A DNA stretch of 34,798 nt, taken from Legionellales bacterium UBA4759. Lineage in GTDB: Bacteria > Pseudomonadota > Gammaproteobacteria > Legionellales > Legionellaceae. Below, one piece after another: positions 23,893-32,296 of the stretch; within the stretch, counting starts at the first letter, position 1, and each line of letters opens with the position of its first letter. The position numbers and the translations under genes were made by a program. The notes under the pieces were generated by a model. That model made no database searches and had not been told where the DNA came from. It saw only the letters and a program-made list of their open reading frames with translations. Where the stretch lies: contig DHHZ01000023.1 of NCBI GenBank assembly GCA_002403515.1, positions 1 to 34,798 of the forward strand, read 5' to 3'.

Positions 23893-24630
23893 ATGAAGTT
23901 CAAATTATCACTTTTTACCTTATTATTTATTCCTGTCTTTGCCGGCACGATGGGGCCTGTTGTACAAGATAATAAAATCAATTGGGTAGGCACTTTTAGT
24001 ATTGGGCCGGTTTTGGCAACACCTGGGTCACAACAAACTTTAAACTTAACCACTGAGATTGAAAAAACTTATACGGCTTATAAACCTAATAATACTTTAG
24101 CCGATGGTGAAGTTTTTTTAGGGATAAATAAAGATTTGCCTTACAAGCTTTTCAGCCATGTAGGCATTGCGGGTGCGTTAACCAGTCAAGCAGTATTATC
24201 TGGTCAAATATGGGATGATGCAGACCCCGCTTTTAATAATTATATCTATGGATATCATATCCAACATGGACATGTGGCATTAAAAGCTAAAGTCTTTAAA
24301 GATTTAGACTATAGTGTATTGCCTTGGATAAGTGGTAGTGTGGGTGTTGGTTTTAATCGCTCAAATGGTTTTTATAATACCCCAATCATTTTTGAAGCAG
24401 TAACACAAAATAATTTTGGCAATTACACGCAAACGAGTTTTACTTATACCGTTGGTGCCGGACTTCAAAAAGTCATTAATCAGAACTTCCAGGTAGGAAT
24501 GGGTTATGAGTTTGCAGATTGGGGGCAAAGCCACTTGAATCAAGCAGTAGGTCAAACATTAGGTAACGGCTTAAGTTTAAGTCACTTATACACCAATGGA
24601 TTGATGTTTAATATTACTTATATTGCTTAA
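23893..24630 (+). CDS. Outer-membrane beta-barrel protein (Legionella-type)
   Basis: The 245-residue precursor starts MKFKLSLFTLLFIPVFAG, a signal peptide, and the mature end AGTMGPV is common in outer-membrane proteins of Legionella and relatives. I chose this ATG because a frame starting at 23848 would add a polar stretch before the signal peptide. The mature part alternates polar and hydrophobic residues in about eight strands (SHVGIAGALTSQAVLSGQIW, HVALKAKVF, WISGSVGVGFNRS, FTYTVGAGLQKVI, FQVGMGYEFADWG) and ends with LMFNITYIA. The conserved GMGYEFADWGQS segment is typical of OmpA-like or opacity-type barrels. It is followed eight bases later by the Lcl-type gene, so the pair is probably an operon under the upstream hairpin. 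Confidence 0.8.
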   Translation: MKFKLSLFTLLFIPVFAGTMGPVVQDNKINWVGTFSIGPVLATPGSQQTLNLTTEIEKTYTAYKPNNTLADGEVFLGINKDLPYKLFSHVGIAGALTSQAVLSGQIWDDADPAFNNYIYGYHIQHGHVALKAKVFKDLDYSVLPWISGSVGVGFNRSNGFYNTPIIFEAVTQNNFGNYTQTSFTYTVGAGLQKVINQNFQVGMGYEFADWGQSHLNQAVGQTLGNGLSLSHLYTNGLMFNITYIA

Positions 24631-24638
24631 GGACAACG

Positions 24639-25515
24639 ATTAAAAAAGGATTTTTATTATTAATAGGTTTAAGTAACATAGCTAATGCACGAATTCCTGT
24701 GTGGACATTTACGCCATTAACTAGGACTAGTGGGACTATTCCTTTAAATATCAACTTTGATGTTAAATATACAGTCACCAATAATTCTAAAAAAGTTCAT
24801 ACCTTAGTGATGCACCCTATCGCAGGTGTTTCAGCATCTGGTTGTGATGCGCCATTAGCTTATAAGCAATCATGCACGTTAACTTTATCAATTAATGGTT
24901 CTCAAGTTGGAAGTGGGGTATTTTATGGGCCGATTTTATGTGAGAAAACCACACAACTTTTAGAATGCTATCAGCCAGGCAGAAAAGATAGATTGAATTT
25001 CTCAAGTGAAGGGAGTGTTGCAATTGGTGATTCTTATGGTGGCGGAGTAGTTGCAGTTTTGAATGGAGGTTCAAACAACTTGATTGCAGCCACAGCTGAC
25101 AATAGTGCTAGCATTCAGTGGGGGGGCTGGCACATTAACTGGAGCCAATAGCACCACAGATGGGGCTAGCAATACCGAGACAATTGTTACTGTTTTAGGT
25201 GCCGGCTCCTATGCGGCTCAATTGTGCTCGGATTATGAAGTCGACTCACAAGGCAATAGCCCATGTGTAGCAGGCAATACTTGTTACAAAGACTGGTTTC
25301 TACCGGCAGGTGATAATGCTGAAGAAACCGGACAATTAAATTGCTTGTATGCAAATAAAACGGCCATAGGAGGCTTTTCCAGTGCCAACTATTGGAGTTC
25401 TACTGAGCTTGGCAGTGACGTCGCCTGGATCCAGCTCTTCGACAATGGCTATCAGTACATCGGCAATAAGACTCTTACGCTTAGGGTTCGGTGTGTACGG
25501 GCTTTTACCCCTTAA
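24639..25515 (+). pseudogene. Secreted Lcl/DUF1566-type protein, frameshifted at a G7 tract and with an ATT start
   Basis: Two frames together encode one protein of about 290 residues. The first part (24639-25151) has a signal peptide IKKGFLLLIGLSNIANA, then RIPVWTFTPLTRTSG and an Ig-like segment VKYTVTNNSKKVHTLVMHPI, known from Legionella-type secreted proteins. Frame 1 stops at 25151. In another frame (to 25515) it continues GTLTGANSTTDGASN ... CYKDWFLPAGDNAEETGQLN ... YWSSTE ... LRVRCVRAF, the Lcl C-terminal (DUF1566) domain. The shift lies at seven G (25120-25126); six G would join the frames. No ATG begins the signal peptide: AAGGA is followed five bases later by ATT. It is either a decaying gene or a phase-variable one. 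Lcl proteins of Legionella are adhesins. Confidence 0.8.
25120..25126 (+). repeat. G7 homopolymer at the frameshift of the Lcl-type gene
   Basis: Seven consecutive G break the reading frame between ...SIQWGG and AGTLTG... of the Lcl-type protein. Losing one G or gaining two restores a single frame. Confidence 0.85.
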
Positions 25516-25583
25516 TCCCTTTTCCAAGCAAGCCATGTTGCTTAGTTTTTTAAATCATTCTTTTTACACTTTTCTGAGCCTGA

Positions 25584-25721
25584 ATGAGTATTTGTCAATC
25601 TGGTATGGCTGGAATGTTTTTAAAAGCTGAGAAAATCATGGTGGAAGTGTCGCCTACCCATTTTTTGATTAAACTCATGAATACGTTAAGCTGGGAAGAA
25701 TTGGGTGTGTTTTTACTGTAA
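25584..25721 (+). pseudogene. Transposase-like relic
   Basis: A short frame (45 residues) reads VEVSPTHFLIKLMNTLSWEE then LGVFLL and stops. Just after the stop the same frame continues QLLNATDRGM with further stops. The pieces recall the N-terminal region of transposases of the ISNCY/IS1182-like type (SWEEL..., LLxQLLNxTDR) with an internal deletion. No intact insertion sequence, terminal inverted repeats or target duplication are visible. The assignment rests on weak resemblance and needs a protein search. Confidence 0.35.
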
Positions 25722-25862
25722 CAGCTTTTAAATGCAACTGACCGCGGGATGTAGCGATAGCATAAAGATAATATTTTGTATGGCCCTAGGTTAAGGCCTC
25801 TGAGCTGAGGGGCCAAGTCGTTCTAAAATTTATAGAATGGTTTGCGCGTCAACAATCTATTT

Positions 25863-25884
25863 AAAAACCTCCATTAATGGAGGT
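25863..25884 (-). terminator. Rho-independent terminator for the nadD operon (minus strand)
   Basis: ACCTCCATTAATGGAGGT (25867-25884) is a perfect 18-base palindrome followed on the minus strand by TTTTT (ending at 25863). No other strong terminator lies between it and the nadD stop at 26091, so it probably ends the lnt-to-nadD transcript. Confidence 0.65.
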
Positions 25885-25963
25885 CTTGAGAAGCTTACAG
25901 AGTAAACACTTAGCATTGGATGCGATATTTAAACGGTGACGTGGTGATGTTATCGACGGGATA

Positions 25964-26082
25964 ATATCCACAATAATCTATTCTAATTCGCGACACCATT
26001 TTATCCACAAATTCTGTGGATAAAGTTGTTAAAAAGAGTGGTATATTCTAAGGAAAACTGTGGTTTGTAATAATGTGGACAA
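25964..26082. promoter_or_regulatory. Cluster of DnaA-box sequences
   Basis: TTATCCACA at 26001-26009 and its inverse TGTGGATAA at 26015-26023 are perfect consensus DnaA boxes, facing each other across five bases. ATATCCACA at 25964-25972 and, inverted, TGTGGACAA at 26074-26082 (TTGTCCACA) each differ by one base. A weaker TGTGGTTTG is at 26060-26068. Four close matches within 119 bases are far above chance. The cluster could be a replication origin, a DnaA-titration site or a DnaA-controlled element. Confidence 0.55.
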
Positions 26083-26090
26083 AAAACGCT

Positions 26091-26717
26091 TTATTTTTGA
26101 TAACAATGGTTTTTTTGAATGTAGTCTAAAACCTCGGGTGCTAGGCCAGATAGTGTCTGTTGATTTTGGATGGCGTGGCGAATGGCAGTCGATGAATAAG
26201 GGTATTGGCTGTGTTCGTAAAAATAAATTTTACCGGCTATGTCATTGGATAAATCATTTGGATTCAGGGTTATGTGCTTGGTTAAAGTCTCTGAGTGTGG
26301 CACATGCTTTTCATGGGGTCGGGCAAGGACGATAATATGCGCAAGCTTTAAAATATCTTGATAACGATGCCAAAGATGAAACTTTGAAAATGCATCTTCG
26401 CCCATAATCCAAATTAAGGTATCTTTGGGATATTCTTGATGTAGCTCCTCTAGGCTTAATATCGAATAACTTTTGCCATTTCTATTGATTTCTCGGGTAT
26501 CAATCGAAAATTGCGGATACTTTTTTAAAGCAATTTCAAGCATTGCAATCCGAGCTTCGTTACTGGCATTGTTTTTTTCTTTTAAGACTGGCTGACCACA
26601 AGGCAAAAACAATAAGGCATCAAAATGAAACTGGGTTTGTAAATCTATGGCTGTATTCAAGTGCCCCAAATGTATTGGGTCAAAGCTTCCGCCAAAAACG
26701 CCAATACGTTTAGCCAT
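26091..26717 (-). CDS. nadD: Nicotinate-nucleotide adenylyltransferase
   Basis: NadD joins nicotinate mononucleotide and ATP to form deamido-NAD in NAD synthesis. The 208-residue protein begins MAKRIGVFGGSFDPIHLGHL with the nucleotidyltransferase GGSFDPxHxGH signature, and has LIWIMGEDAFSKFHLWHRYQ (about 106-125) and the C-terminal SSTAIRHAIQ block that binds the ATP phosphates. I start at 26717; GGAG lies seven bases upstream inside holA, and a longer frame to 26834 would merely overlap holA. The holA/nadD overlap is eight bases. In most gammaproteobacteria rsfS (ybeB) and rlmH follow; here a gene-free region does. Confidence 0.95.
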   Translation of the reverse strand: MAKRIGVFGGSFDPIHLGHLNTAIDLQTQFHFDALLFLPCGQPVLKEKNNASNEARIAMLEIALKKYPQFSIDTREINRNGKSYSILSLEELHQEYPKDTLIWIMGEDAFSKFHLWHRYQDILKLAHIIVLARPHEKHVPHSETLTKHITLNPNDLSNDIAGKIYFYEHSQYPYSSTAIRHAIQNQQTLSGLAPEVLDYIQKNHCYQK

Positions 26718-27672
26718 AAGGAAACTCCAGCAACAGTCTCTGTAATTTAAAACGCGCCAATTCAGGTTGATAAGTCTTGACGTGTTTGTCGACATCATGC
26801 AATAAACAGATGGCCTGATGAATGCGTTCCACATTCAAATAAGGGTAGGCTTTTTCAAAAAGCGCGATGTGTTTATTCCAAATTTTATACTGTTGAAAAA
26901 TGGCTTGAGGAGATTGTTGACCATGAACCAACGCCAACAATACTTGTAAATTTCGATTTAAAATCCATATCAAAAGGGTTAAATCTTGATTCAATTGAAT
27001 CTTAGAAAATTTTTGTTGGATAATATTTTTTTGATTGAGTAACCATGCATCAACCAAAGGCTGCCAATCGTCTTGTTGTGAAAAACCAAGATGTGAATGT
27101 ATATCATCCAATGACAATTCTTGTGGATTGGAAAACTGCAATATCAAACGTTCATAAAGCTGCTGGCATTGGTGAAAGTCAATTTCATCTTGTGTCATAA
27201 ACCAAGACTGTGCATTTTTACTGATAGAAAAATTTTGAGATTGAAGTTTTTTAGATAACCAATTCCATAACTCCAGTTGTGAAGGGGGGTAAATACTATA
27301 CCAAACACATTGAGGATGTTTTTGCAGGTGCTCTAAAAAAGCATGTTTATATACTGGGGTTTGAATGATATAAATTTCATCTTCATTAGGATTAAAATCA
27401 ATAAAGTTTTTACTCATCAAGGCATTTTTTTCCAGCTGCAAAATGTAGGCGGTGGGCTCGGAAAAAAAACTGTAGTTGTTGTTATTTTGTAAAAAACCCT
27501 GCCATTCATCTTGGGCTTGAATCACAAATTTTTTGCTTTGATTAAACTTAGCCTGTTCTATGATATTTTGAGTCTCATAATTAAGGAGTTGGGTATCAGA
27601 TGAGCTCAGTACATAGATTCGGTAAGGATTTTGAAATGCAACCGATTGGTTTAAAGAATAACGTTTGATCAT
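26710..27672 (-). CDS. holA: DNA polymerase III subunit delta
   Basis: HolA is the delta subunit of the clamp loader, which opens the beta sliding clamp. The 320-residue length fits. Sequence is diverged but position and pattern are clear: the N-terminal YRIYVLSSSDTQLLNYETQN (about 17-36) matches the E. coli start, the hydrophobic strand EDEIYIIQT and the helical C-terminal collar (DLTLLIWILNRNLQVLLALV, ERIHQAICLLHDVDKHVKTY) are present. The lptE-holA-nadD order is the usual one, with overlaps of four bases to lptE and eight bases to nadD, so all are coupled. Confidence 0.9.
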   Translation of the reverse strand: MIKRYSLNQSVAFQNPYRIYVLSSSDTQLLNYETQNIIEQAKFNQSKKFVIQAQDEWQGFLQNNNNYSFFSEPTAYILQLEKNALMSKNFIDFNPNEDEIYIIQTPVYKHAFLEHLQKHPQCVWYSIYPPSQLELWNWLSKKLQSQNFSISKNAQSWFMTQDEIDFHQCQQLYERLILQFSNPQELSLDDIHSHLGFSQQDDWQPLVDAWLLNQKNIIQQKFSKIQLNQDLTLLIWILNRNLQVLLALVHGQQSPQAIFQQYKIWNKHIALFEKAYPYLNVERIHQAICLLHDVDKHVKTYQPELARFKLQRLLLEFPYG

Positions 27673-28187
27673 GGGATAATGACACGATTAAGTTCAAAAT
27701 AATGACTAATGGTTGATATCATTTGTCGGGCAATTTCTTCTTGCATCTCTTTTAAAAAGAAATCTTGCTCATAGTTTGAGCCAAGTAATCGCTCATTATT
27801 CATGGTCACTAAGCGATTGGAAGTTAGTTTACCATTGGGAATTACAGTATGTTGCTGACTGGTATCGATGAAGTGATAACCGACGGTATAAATCAATTGA
27901 TATTGTCTTGGCGTCGTACTGGAGCTTATGTTACTCACCTGACGCTGAAAATCAATGCTATCGATGACGATTTCAAAGTGAGCCTCTTTGTTCTGATGAC
28001 ACACGGTCACATGATAGGATAGAAGTTCACTTTCTAATACATTTTTCAGATCTTTTGCTTCACGAGGTGCTGTAATTAAAATATTTTGAAAAGAGGGTGG
28101 TAATGGTGCCATCCCTCTTAAATGATAACCGCAATCACTCAAACAAATGGTTAAAAATACGAGCCCCAATTGTTTAAGTATGCGCAT
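27669..28187 (-). CDS. lptE: LPS-assembly lipoprotein LptE
   Basis: LptE plugs the LptD barrel and helps insert lipopolysaccharide into the outer membrane. The 172-residue precursor starts MRILKQLGLVFLTICLSDC, with the lipobox LSDC, followed by GYHLRGMAPLPPSF, the family signature GYHLRG. Later blocks are TPRQYQLIYTVGYHFID and KLTSNRLVTMNNERLLGSNY, ending in a helix with RQMISTISHYFELN, as in relatives. It overlaps holA by four bases and lies two bases after leuS, so it is part of the same operon. Confidence 0.93.
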   Translation of the reverse strand: MRILKQLGLVFLTICLSDCGYHLRGMAPLPPSFQNILITAPREAKDLKNVLESELLSYHVTVCHQNKEAHFEIVIDSIDFQRQVSNISSSTTPRQYQLIYTVGYHFIDTSQQHTVIPNGKLTSNRLVTMNNERLLGSNYEQDFFLKEMQEEIARQMISTISHYFELNRVIIP

Positions 28188-28189
28188 TC

Positions 28190-30670
28190 TTAAGCATCCT
28201 TGACAACAAAGTTAATCAAATGACGATGTGCAACAACAATAGCTTTAAGAATTTGTTTACCTTCTATAAAGCTTGGTACCTGCTGTTTTGCTAAAGCAAT
28301 GATTTCATCTTCAGACAATTGTAAACTTGCCATGACATCACCGCGTTTTTTACCATTGACCTGAATGACAAAAGTAGCTTCATCTGTTTTTAAAGCACTT
28401 TTATCACATTTTGGCCATGGCGCATCGATGATAGGTTTTGCATAGCCCAAATCTTGCCACAACGCATGACAAATGTGCGGTGTGATTGGCGCCATTAAAC
28501 GCAATAAGATGCTATAAGCTGAAAATACCAAGGCTTTATCCAATTCATCAACGATTTCCAGTGGTGATAGTTCATTGAAAATTTTCATACAAGCAGAAAC
28601 AACGGTATTGAATTGATTTTTTTCATAATCCAATTGTACTTGTTGTAGTAATTGATGAATTTTTTGGCGAACCAGTTTTTGATTGGCATTGGCTTCACTC
28701 CAATCAATTTGATCTGGATTGATATTGTCTTCATTCATTTGAAGAATCATTTCATGATGTGTAAAGGCAAAATTCCATACTCTTTTTAAGAAACGGTGAG
28801 CACCTTCAACACCAGCATCTGACCATTCCAGTGATTGCTCAGGCGGGGCCGCAAACATGGTGAATAAACGGGCTGTATCTGCGCCGTATTGTTCAATCAA
28901 TTGACTAGGGTCGACGGTATTGCCCACAGATTTTGACATCTTCTGGCCATCTTTAAGAACCATACCCTGTGTTAACAAACCTAAAAAAGGTTCATCTGAA
29001 TTGACCAAACCTTCATCACGCAATAACTTATGGAAAAATCTGGCATAGAGTAAATGCATGGTGGCATGCTCAATCCCACCAATGTATTGGTCGACAGGCG
29101 TCCAATATTTTGCACGATCATCTAACATTGCTGAAGCCTGACCTTTGCAAGCATAACGAGCATAATACCAAGATGATTCCATGAAGGTATCAAAAGTATC
29201 TGTTTCACGATGGGCATCATTACCACATTTAGGACAAGCCACGTTGACAAATTCAGGGCAGTTGGCCAATGGCGAGCCTTTGGCTTTCCAATCGACATTT
29301 TCTGGAAGTTCAACGGGTAAGTCTTCATCTGGTACAGGGACCGTACCACAATGTTCGCAATAAATGATGGGAATTGGTGTACCCCAATAACGTTGGCGAG
29401 ACACGCCCCAATCGCGTAGACGATATTGTACAGTTGATTTTCCAGCTTGAATGGCTTCGAGTTTAGCGGTTATTTTTTGTTTGGCTTCTTCGTTATCCAA
29501 ACCATCAAATTCTTGACTATTGATCAGTTGACCCGAACCGGTATACGCCGATTGTTTAAAATCATGTGTTTCTGATGGAGAAATGACAACTTGCAATGGC
29601 AGTTGATAGAGTTTTGCAAACTCAAAATCTCTTTCATCGTGCGCTGGAACACACATCACAGCGCCTGTACCATAATTCATGAGTACAAAATTTGCTATCC
29701 AAATAGGAACTTCTTGTTTAGTTATCGGATGAATGGCAGATAGGCCAGTTGCGATGCCACGTTTTTCTTGTTTTGCTAAATCTGCTTCAGCCATTTTTAC
29801 ACCTTGACAGCTGTGTAAAAATTCAGCTACTTCAGAATTACATTGCGCGACTTGTTTGGCGAAAGGGTGATCTGGAGAAATTGCTAAGTAGGTTACACCC
29901 ATTAATGTATCGGGACGGGTGGTATAGACTTTAATTTTTTGTTTATCTTTGGTATGGAAAAAGACTTCAGCACCTTCAGAACGACCAATCCAATGGCGCT
30001 GCATTTGTTTAACTTGCTCAGGCCAGTTTGGTAAATGGTCTAGGTTCGCTAATAATTCTTCTGCGTAAGCGGTGATTTTTAAGAACCATTGAGATATTTC
30101 TTTATGCTCAACCAATGCACCAGAGCGCCATCCGCGACCATTGATGACTTGCTCATTGGCCAATACGGTGTTATCAACAGGGTCCCAATTAACGATAGAG
30201 TTTTTCTTATAGACCAAGCCTTTTTCTAAAAGACGCAGGAAAAACCATTGTTCCCATTTGAAATAAGAACTATCACAGGTTGCAAGTTCACGACGCCAAT
30301 CAATGGCAAAACCCAATTGCATGAGTTGTGCACGCATGTTTTCAATATTTTTTTTAGTCCATTCAGCAGGTGGAATGTTGTGCTTCATGGCCGCATTTTC
30401 TGCAGGCAAACCAAAAGCGTCCCATCCCATGGGCTGTAAAACGTTTTTGCCAAGCGCACGTTGATAGCGGCTAATCACATCGCCAATCGTATAATTACGG
30501 ACATGCCCCATGTGCAATGTTCCACTTGGGTAAGGAAACATTGAAAGGCAATAAAATTTCTCTTTGTTTAAATCTTCATTGGCGTGAAAACAATTTTTTT
30601 TATGCCAATATTGTTGAGCTTGTGACTCAACCTCTGTAGGGTTATAGCTGGATTCCATAATCATATACAA
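28190..30670 (-). CDS. leuS: Leucyl-tRNA synthetase
   Basis: The class I synthetase charges tRNA-Leu. The 826-residue protein has HMGH (in PYPSGTLHMGHVRNYTIGD, about 52-70), the editing domain with TTRPDT and GTGAVMCVPAHDERDFEFAK, a Cys-rich zinc-type insertion (CEHCG ... CPKCG, about 443-487) and KMSKS (QKMSKSVGNTVDP, about 580-592), then the anticodon-binding helices and the C-terminal domain (VNGKKRGDVMASL). The alignment with E. coli favours MESSYNPTEVES, i.e. an ATG at 30658; 30670 and 30664 are alternatives, and AGG lies 11 bases before the first. It is the lead gene of the leuS-lptE-holA-nadD operon. Confidence 0.98.
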   Translation of the reverse strand: MYMIMESSYNPTEVESQAQQYWHKKNCFHANEDLNKEKFYCLSMFPYPSGTLHMGHVRNYTIGDVISRYQRALGKNVLQPMGWDAFGLPAENAAMKHNIPPAEWTKKNIENMRAQLMQLGFAIDWRRELATCDSSYFKWEQWFFLRLLEKGLVYKKNSIVNWDPVDNTVLANEQVINGRGWRSGALVEHKEISQWFLKITAYAEELLANLDHLPNWPEQVKQMQRHWIGRSEGAEVFFHTKDKQKIKVYTTRPDTLMGVTYLAISPDHPFAKQVAQCNSEVAEFLHSCQGVKMAEADLAKQEKRGIATGLSAIHPITKQEVPIWIANFVLMNYGTGAVMCVPAHDERDFEFAKLYQLPLQVVISPSETHDFKQSAYTGSGQLINSQEFDGLDNEEAKQKITAKLEAIQAGKSTVQYRLRDWGVSRQRYWGTPIPIIYCEHCGTVPVPDEDLPVELPENVDWKAKGSPLANCPEFVNVACPKCGNDAHRETDTFDTFMESSWYYARYACKGQASAMLDDRAKYWTPVDQYIGGIEHATMHLLYARFFHKLLRDEGLVNSDEPFLGLLTQGMVLKDGQKMSKSVGNTVDPSQLIEQYGADTARLFTMFAAPPEQSLEWSDAGVEGAHRFLKRVWNFAFTHHEMILQMNEDNINPDQIDWSEANANQKLVRQKIHQLLQQVQLDYEKNQFNTVVSACMKIFNELSPLEIVDELDKALVFSAYSILLRLMAPITPHICHALWQDLGYAKPIIDAPWPKCDKSALKTDEATFVIQVNGKKRGDVMASLQLSEDEIIALAKQQVPSFIEGKQILKAIVVAHRHLINFVVKDA

Positions 30671-30744
30671 AAATGAACCTAATAGTTAAGGATACAATCT
30701 CTTCAATTGGGCAGCAATAGCTTTGAAGGAATTTATATCACGTT

Positions 30745-32265
30745 TTAAGTATTTACTGACCATTCTGCTGAATTGCGTAAACGACGTATTTTAAATGAAT
30801 AGTTAAGGATTGCAAAAGATAATATGCATAAGCACAATAAAATTACAGGTTTGTCACCCCAACTCATCCAAGGTGTAATGCTTTGATGAGGATGAATTTG
30901 CCCCACCAACTGTTCTTTTTGCCATGCTGGTAATTGCGATATGATTTCACCATGGGCATTAATCAAACTGGATAAGCCATTGTTGTTGACAAATACATGG
31001 TCTCTTTGCGCCATGAGCGATAAAACTTGCGCCATTTGAAGATGTTGATGTAGCGCTAATGAATGACCAAACCAGCCATCATCACTGATAGAAACTATCC
31101 ATTGACCTTGAGGCAGTTGGTGTCTTAAGCGTTCAGGGTAAGCCAACTCATAGCAGATTAAAGAAGCAATGGCTTGATTAAAAACCGTAATGGGCGCTTG
31201 CTGGTTATCACCGGAGATAGTATTGACAACAGGCAAGCCAAGCCACTGCATCAAAGGCACGAACATGTGTGGAATGGACTCACCAAAAGGTACCAATTGT
31301 TGCTTATAGTAATTGCCTTTGGCCTCACCTAAAGCCATTAATGAATTGTAAAACTCATTTTCTTGATTGGCGGCTTGGGGAATGCCAAATAGTATGGCGC
31401 TGTGATGTTTTTTAGAAAATGCGTCCAGTTGTTTTAACTCTGTTTGAACATAGGTGCTTGGTACTGTGATGGCAGCCTCGGGTAGGATAATAAGTTGTTG
31501 GGCCTTCAGATTATTCTTAATCGAAAAAACGTATTCATAAAACTGCTGCCAAAACAATTGTTCATCCCATTTGTCTTGGGATTTAACATTGCCTTGTATG
31601 ATGCTGACATGTACAGGTGCAGTCTTTGGTGTTTCATCGATATGAAGAATAAATTGGGGAAGAAAAAATAAGCCAAGACCTAAAATACCCCATAACCGTT
31701 TCAAGCCGTGTTGTTGAATTCCCAATGCCAAATAGGCCATGCTACTGCAAATTATAAAACTTGGTCCATAAATCCCAAACCATGCCAAAAGTGGTGAAAA
31801 AGGTGTGTTCAAGGCGGAAAAACCAAGATTTAACCAAGGAAAGCCGCCAAAACAATGGGATTTTATCCACTCGCCAGTGCACCAGCATGCAGCAAATAAC
31901 AAAGGTTTGATACTAAAATGACAATAAGGTTTTAAGTTTTGATATAAAAAACTTATCATCCCATAGAACGTAGATATTAAAAGTATAAACAACAAGGTAA
32001 AAAAAGTGGCTATCAATGGGTGAAGATGGCCGTATTCGTGAATACTTACATAAATCCATGAAGTACCAATCAAATTAATACCTATACCCAGAAAAAATCC
32101 AGGTTGAAATTTTGATTCAGAATCTTTATCTAAAAACAAATAAAAAAATAACATTGCAAGCCACAAGAGAGCTGGTTTTCCAAAGGGCGCAAAACCTAAG
32201 GGAATGCAAGCACCTAAGATAATCAGCTGTAGTAATTGCTTTCGGGCAATCAGAGAGGTTTTCAT
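30745..32265 (-). CDS. lnt: Apolipoprotein N-acyltransferase
   Basis: Lnt adds the third acyl chain to the N-terminal cysteine of lipoproteins in the inner membrane. The 506-residue protein has about eight hydrophobic segments (1-220), including SHCFGGFPWLNLGF, and a periplasmic nitrilase-like domain with the Glu-Lys-Cys triad: ILPEAAIT, YYKQQLVPFGE and SLICYELAYPE. It ends in a final membrane helix. The ybeX/corC gene that often accompanies it is absent; a 557-residue unknown gene lies 31 bases upstream. Nitrilase-fold proteins thus occur twice in the window (see 2818-4539). Confidence 0.95.
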   Translation of the reverse strand: MKTSLIARKQLLQLIILGACIPLGFAPFGKPALLWLAMLFFYLFLDKDSESKFQPGFFLGIGINLIGTSWIYVSIHEYGHLHPLIATFFTLLFILLISTFYGMISFLYQNLKPYCHFSIKPLLFAACWCTGEWIKSHCFGGFPWLNLGFSALNTPFSPLLAWFGIYGPSFIICSSMAYLALGIQQHGLKRLWGILGLGLFFLPQFILHIDETPKTAPVHVSIIQGNVKSQDKWDEQLFWQQFYEYVFSIKNNLKAQQLIILPEAAITVPSTYVQTELKQLDAFSKKHHSAILFGIPQAANQENEFYNSLMALGEAKGNYYKQQLVPFGESIPHMFVPLMQWLGLPVVNTISGDNQQAPITVFNQAIASLICYELAYPERLRHQLPQGQWIVSISDDGWFGHSLALHQHLQMAQVLSLMAQRDHVFVNNNGLSSLINAHGEIISQLPAWQKEQLVGQIHPHQSITPWMSWGDKPVILLCLCILSFAILNYSFKIRRLRNSAEWSVNT

Positions 32266-32296
32266 AAAATGGGCTCTTTAATAAGGATATAATGTA

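Larger units (their letters stand above)
25722..26090. other. Gene-free region with GC-rich hairpin, terminator and DnaA boxes
   Basis: No plausible gene is seen here. A GC-rich foldback (25782-25814, GGCC arms with inner CCTC/GAGG) lies just behind the transposase-like relic and stands out from the AT-rich surroundings. It is followed by a palindromic terminator and the DnaA-box cluster. The whole gap between the Lcl-type gene and nadD is 575 bases, the largest in the window. In most relatives rsfS and rlmH would follow nadD. Confidence 0.5.

Noticed and set aside
25782..25814. Integron attC site or attachment site at the GC-rich foldback
   Set aside because: No core-site pair, integrase or flanking direct repeats were found; it is more simply a hairpin in decayed mobile-element sequence.
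25964..26082. Calling the DnaA-box cluster the chromosomal origin oriC
   Set aside because: No dnaA, dnaN, gidA or rpmH nearby, no clear AT-rich 13-mer unwinding repeats, and the gene orientation to the right is opposite to the usual bias. It is reported as a cluster only.
26060..26335. Plus-strand open frame opposite the end of nadD
   Set aside because: It is the shadow of conserved nadD codons with no recognisable protein features, and its start overlaps the DnaA-box region.
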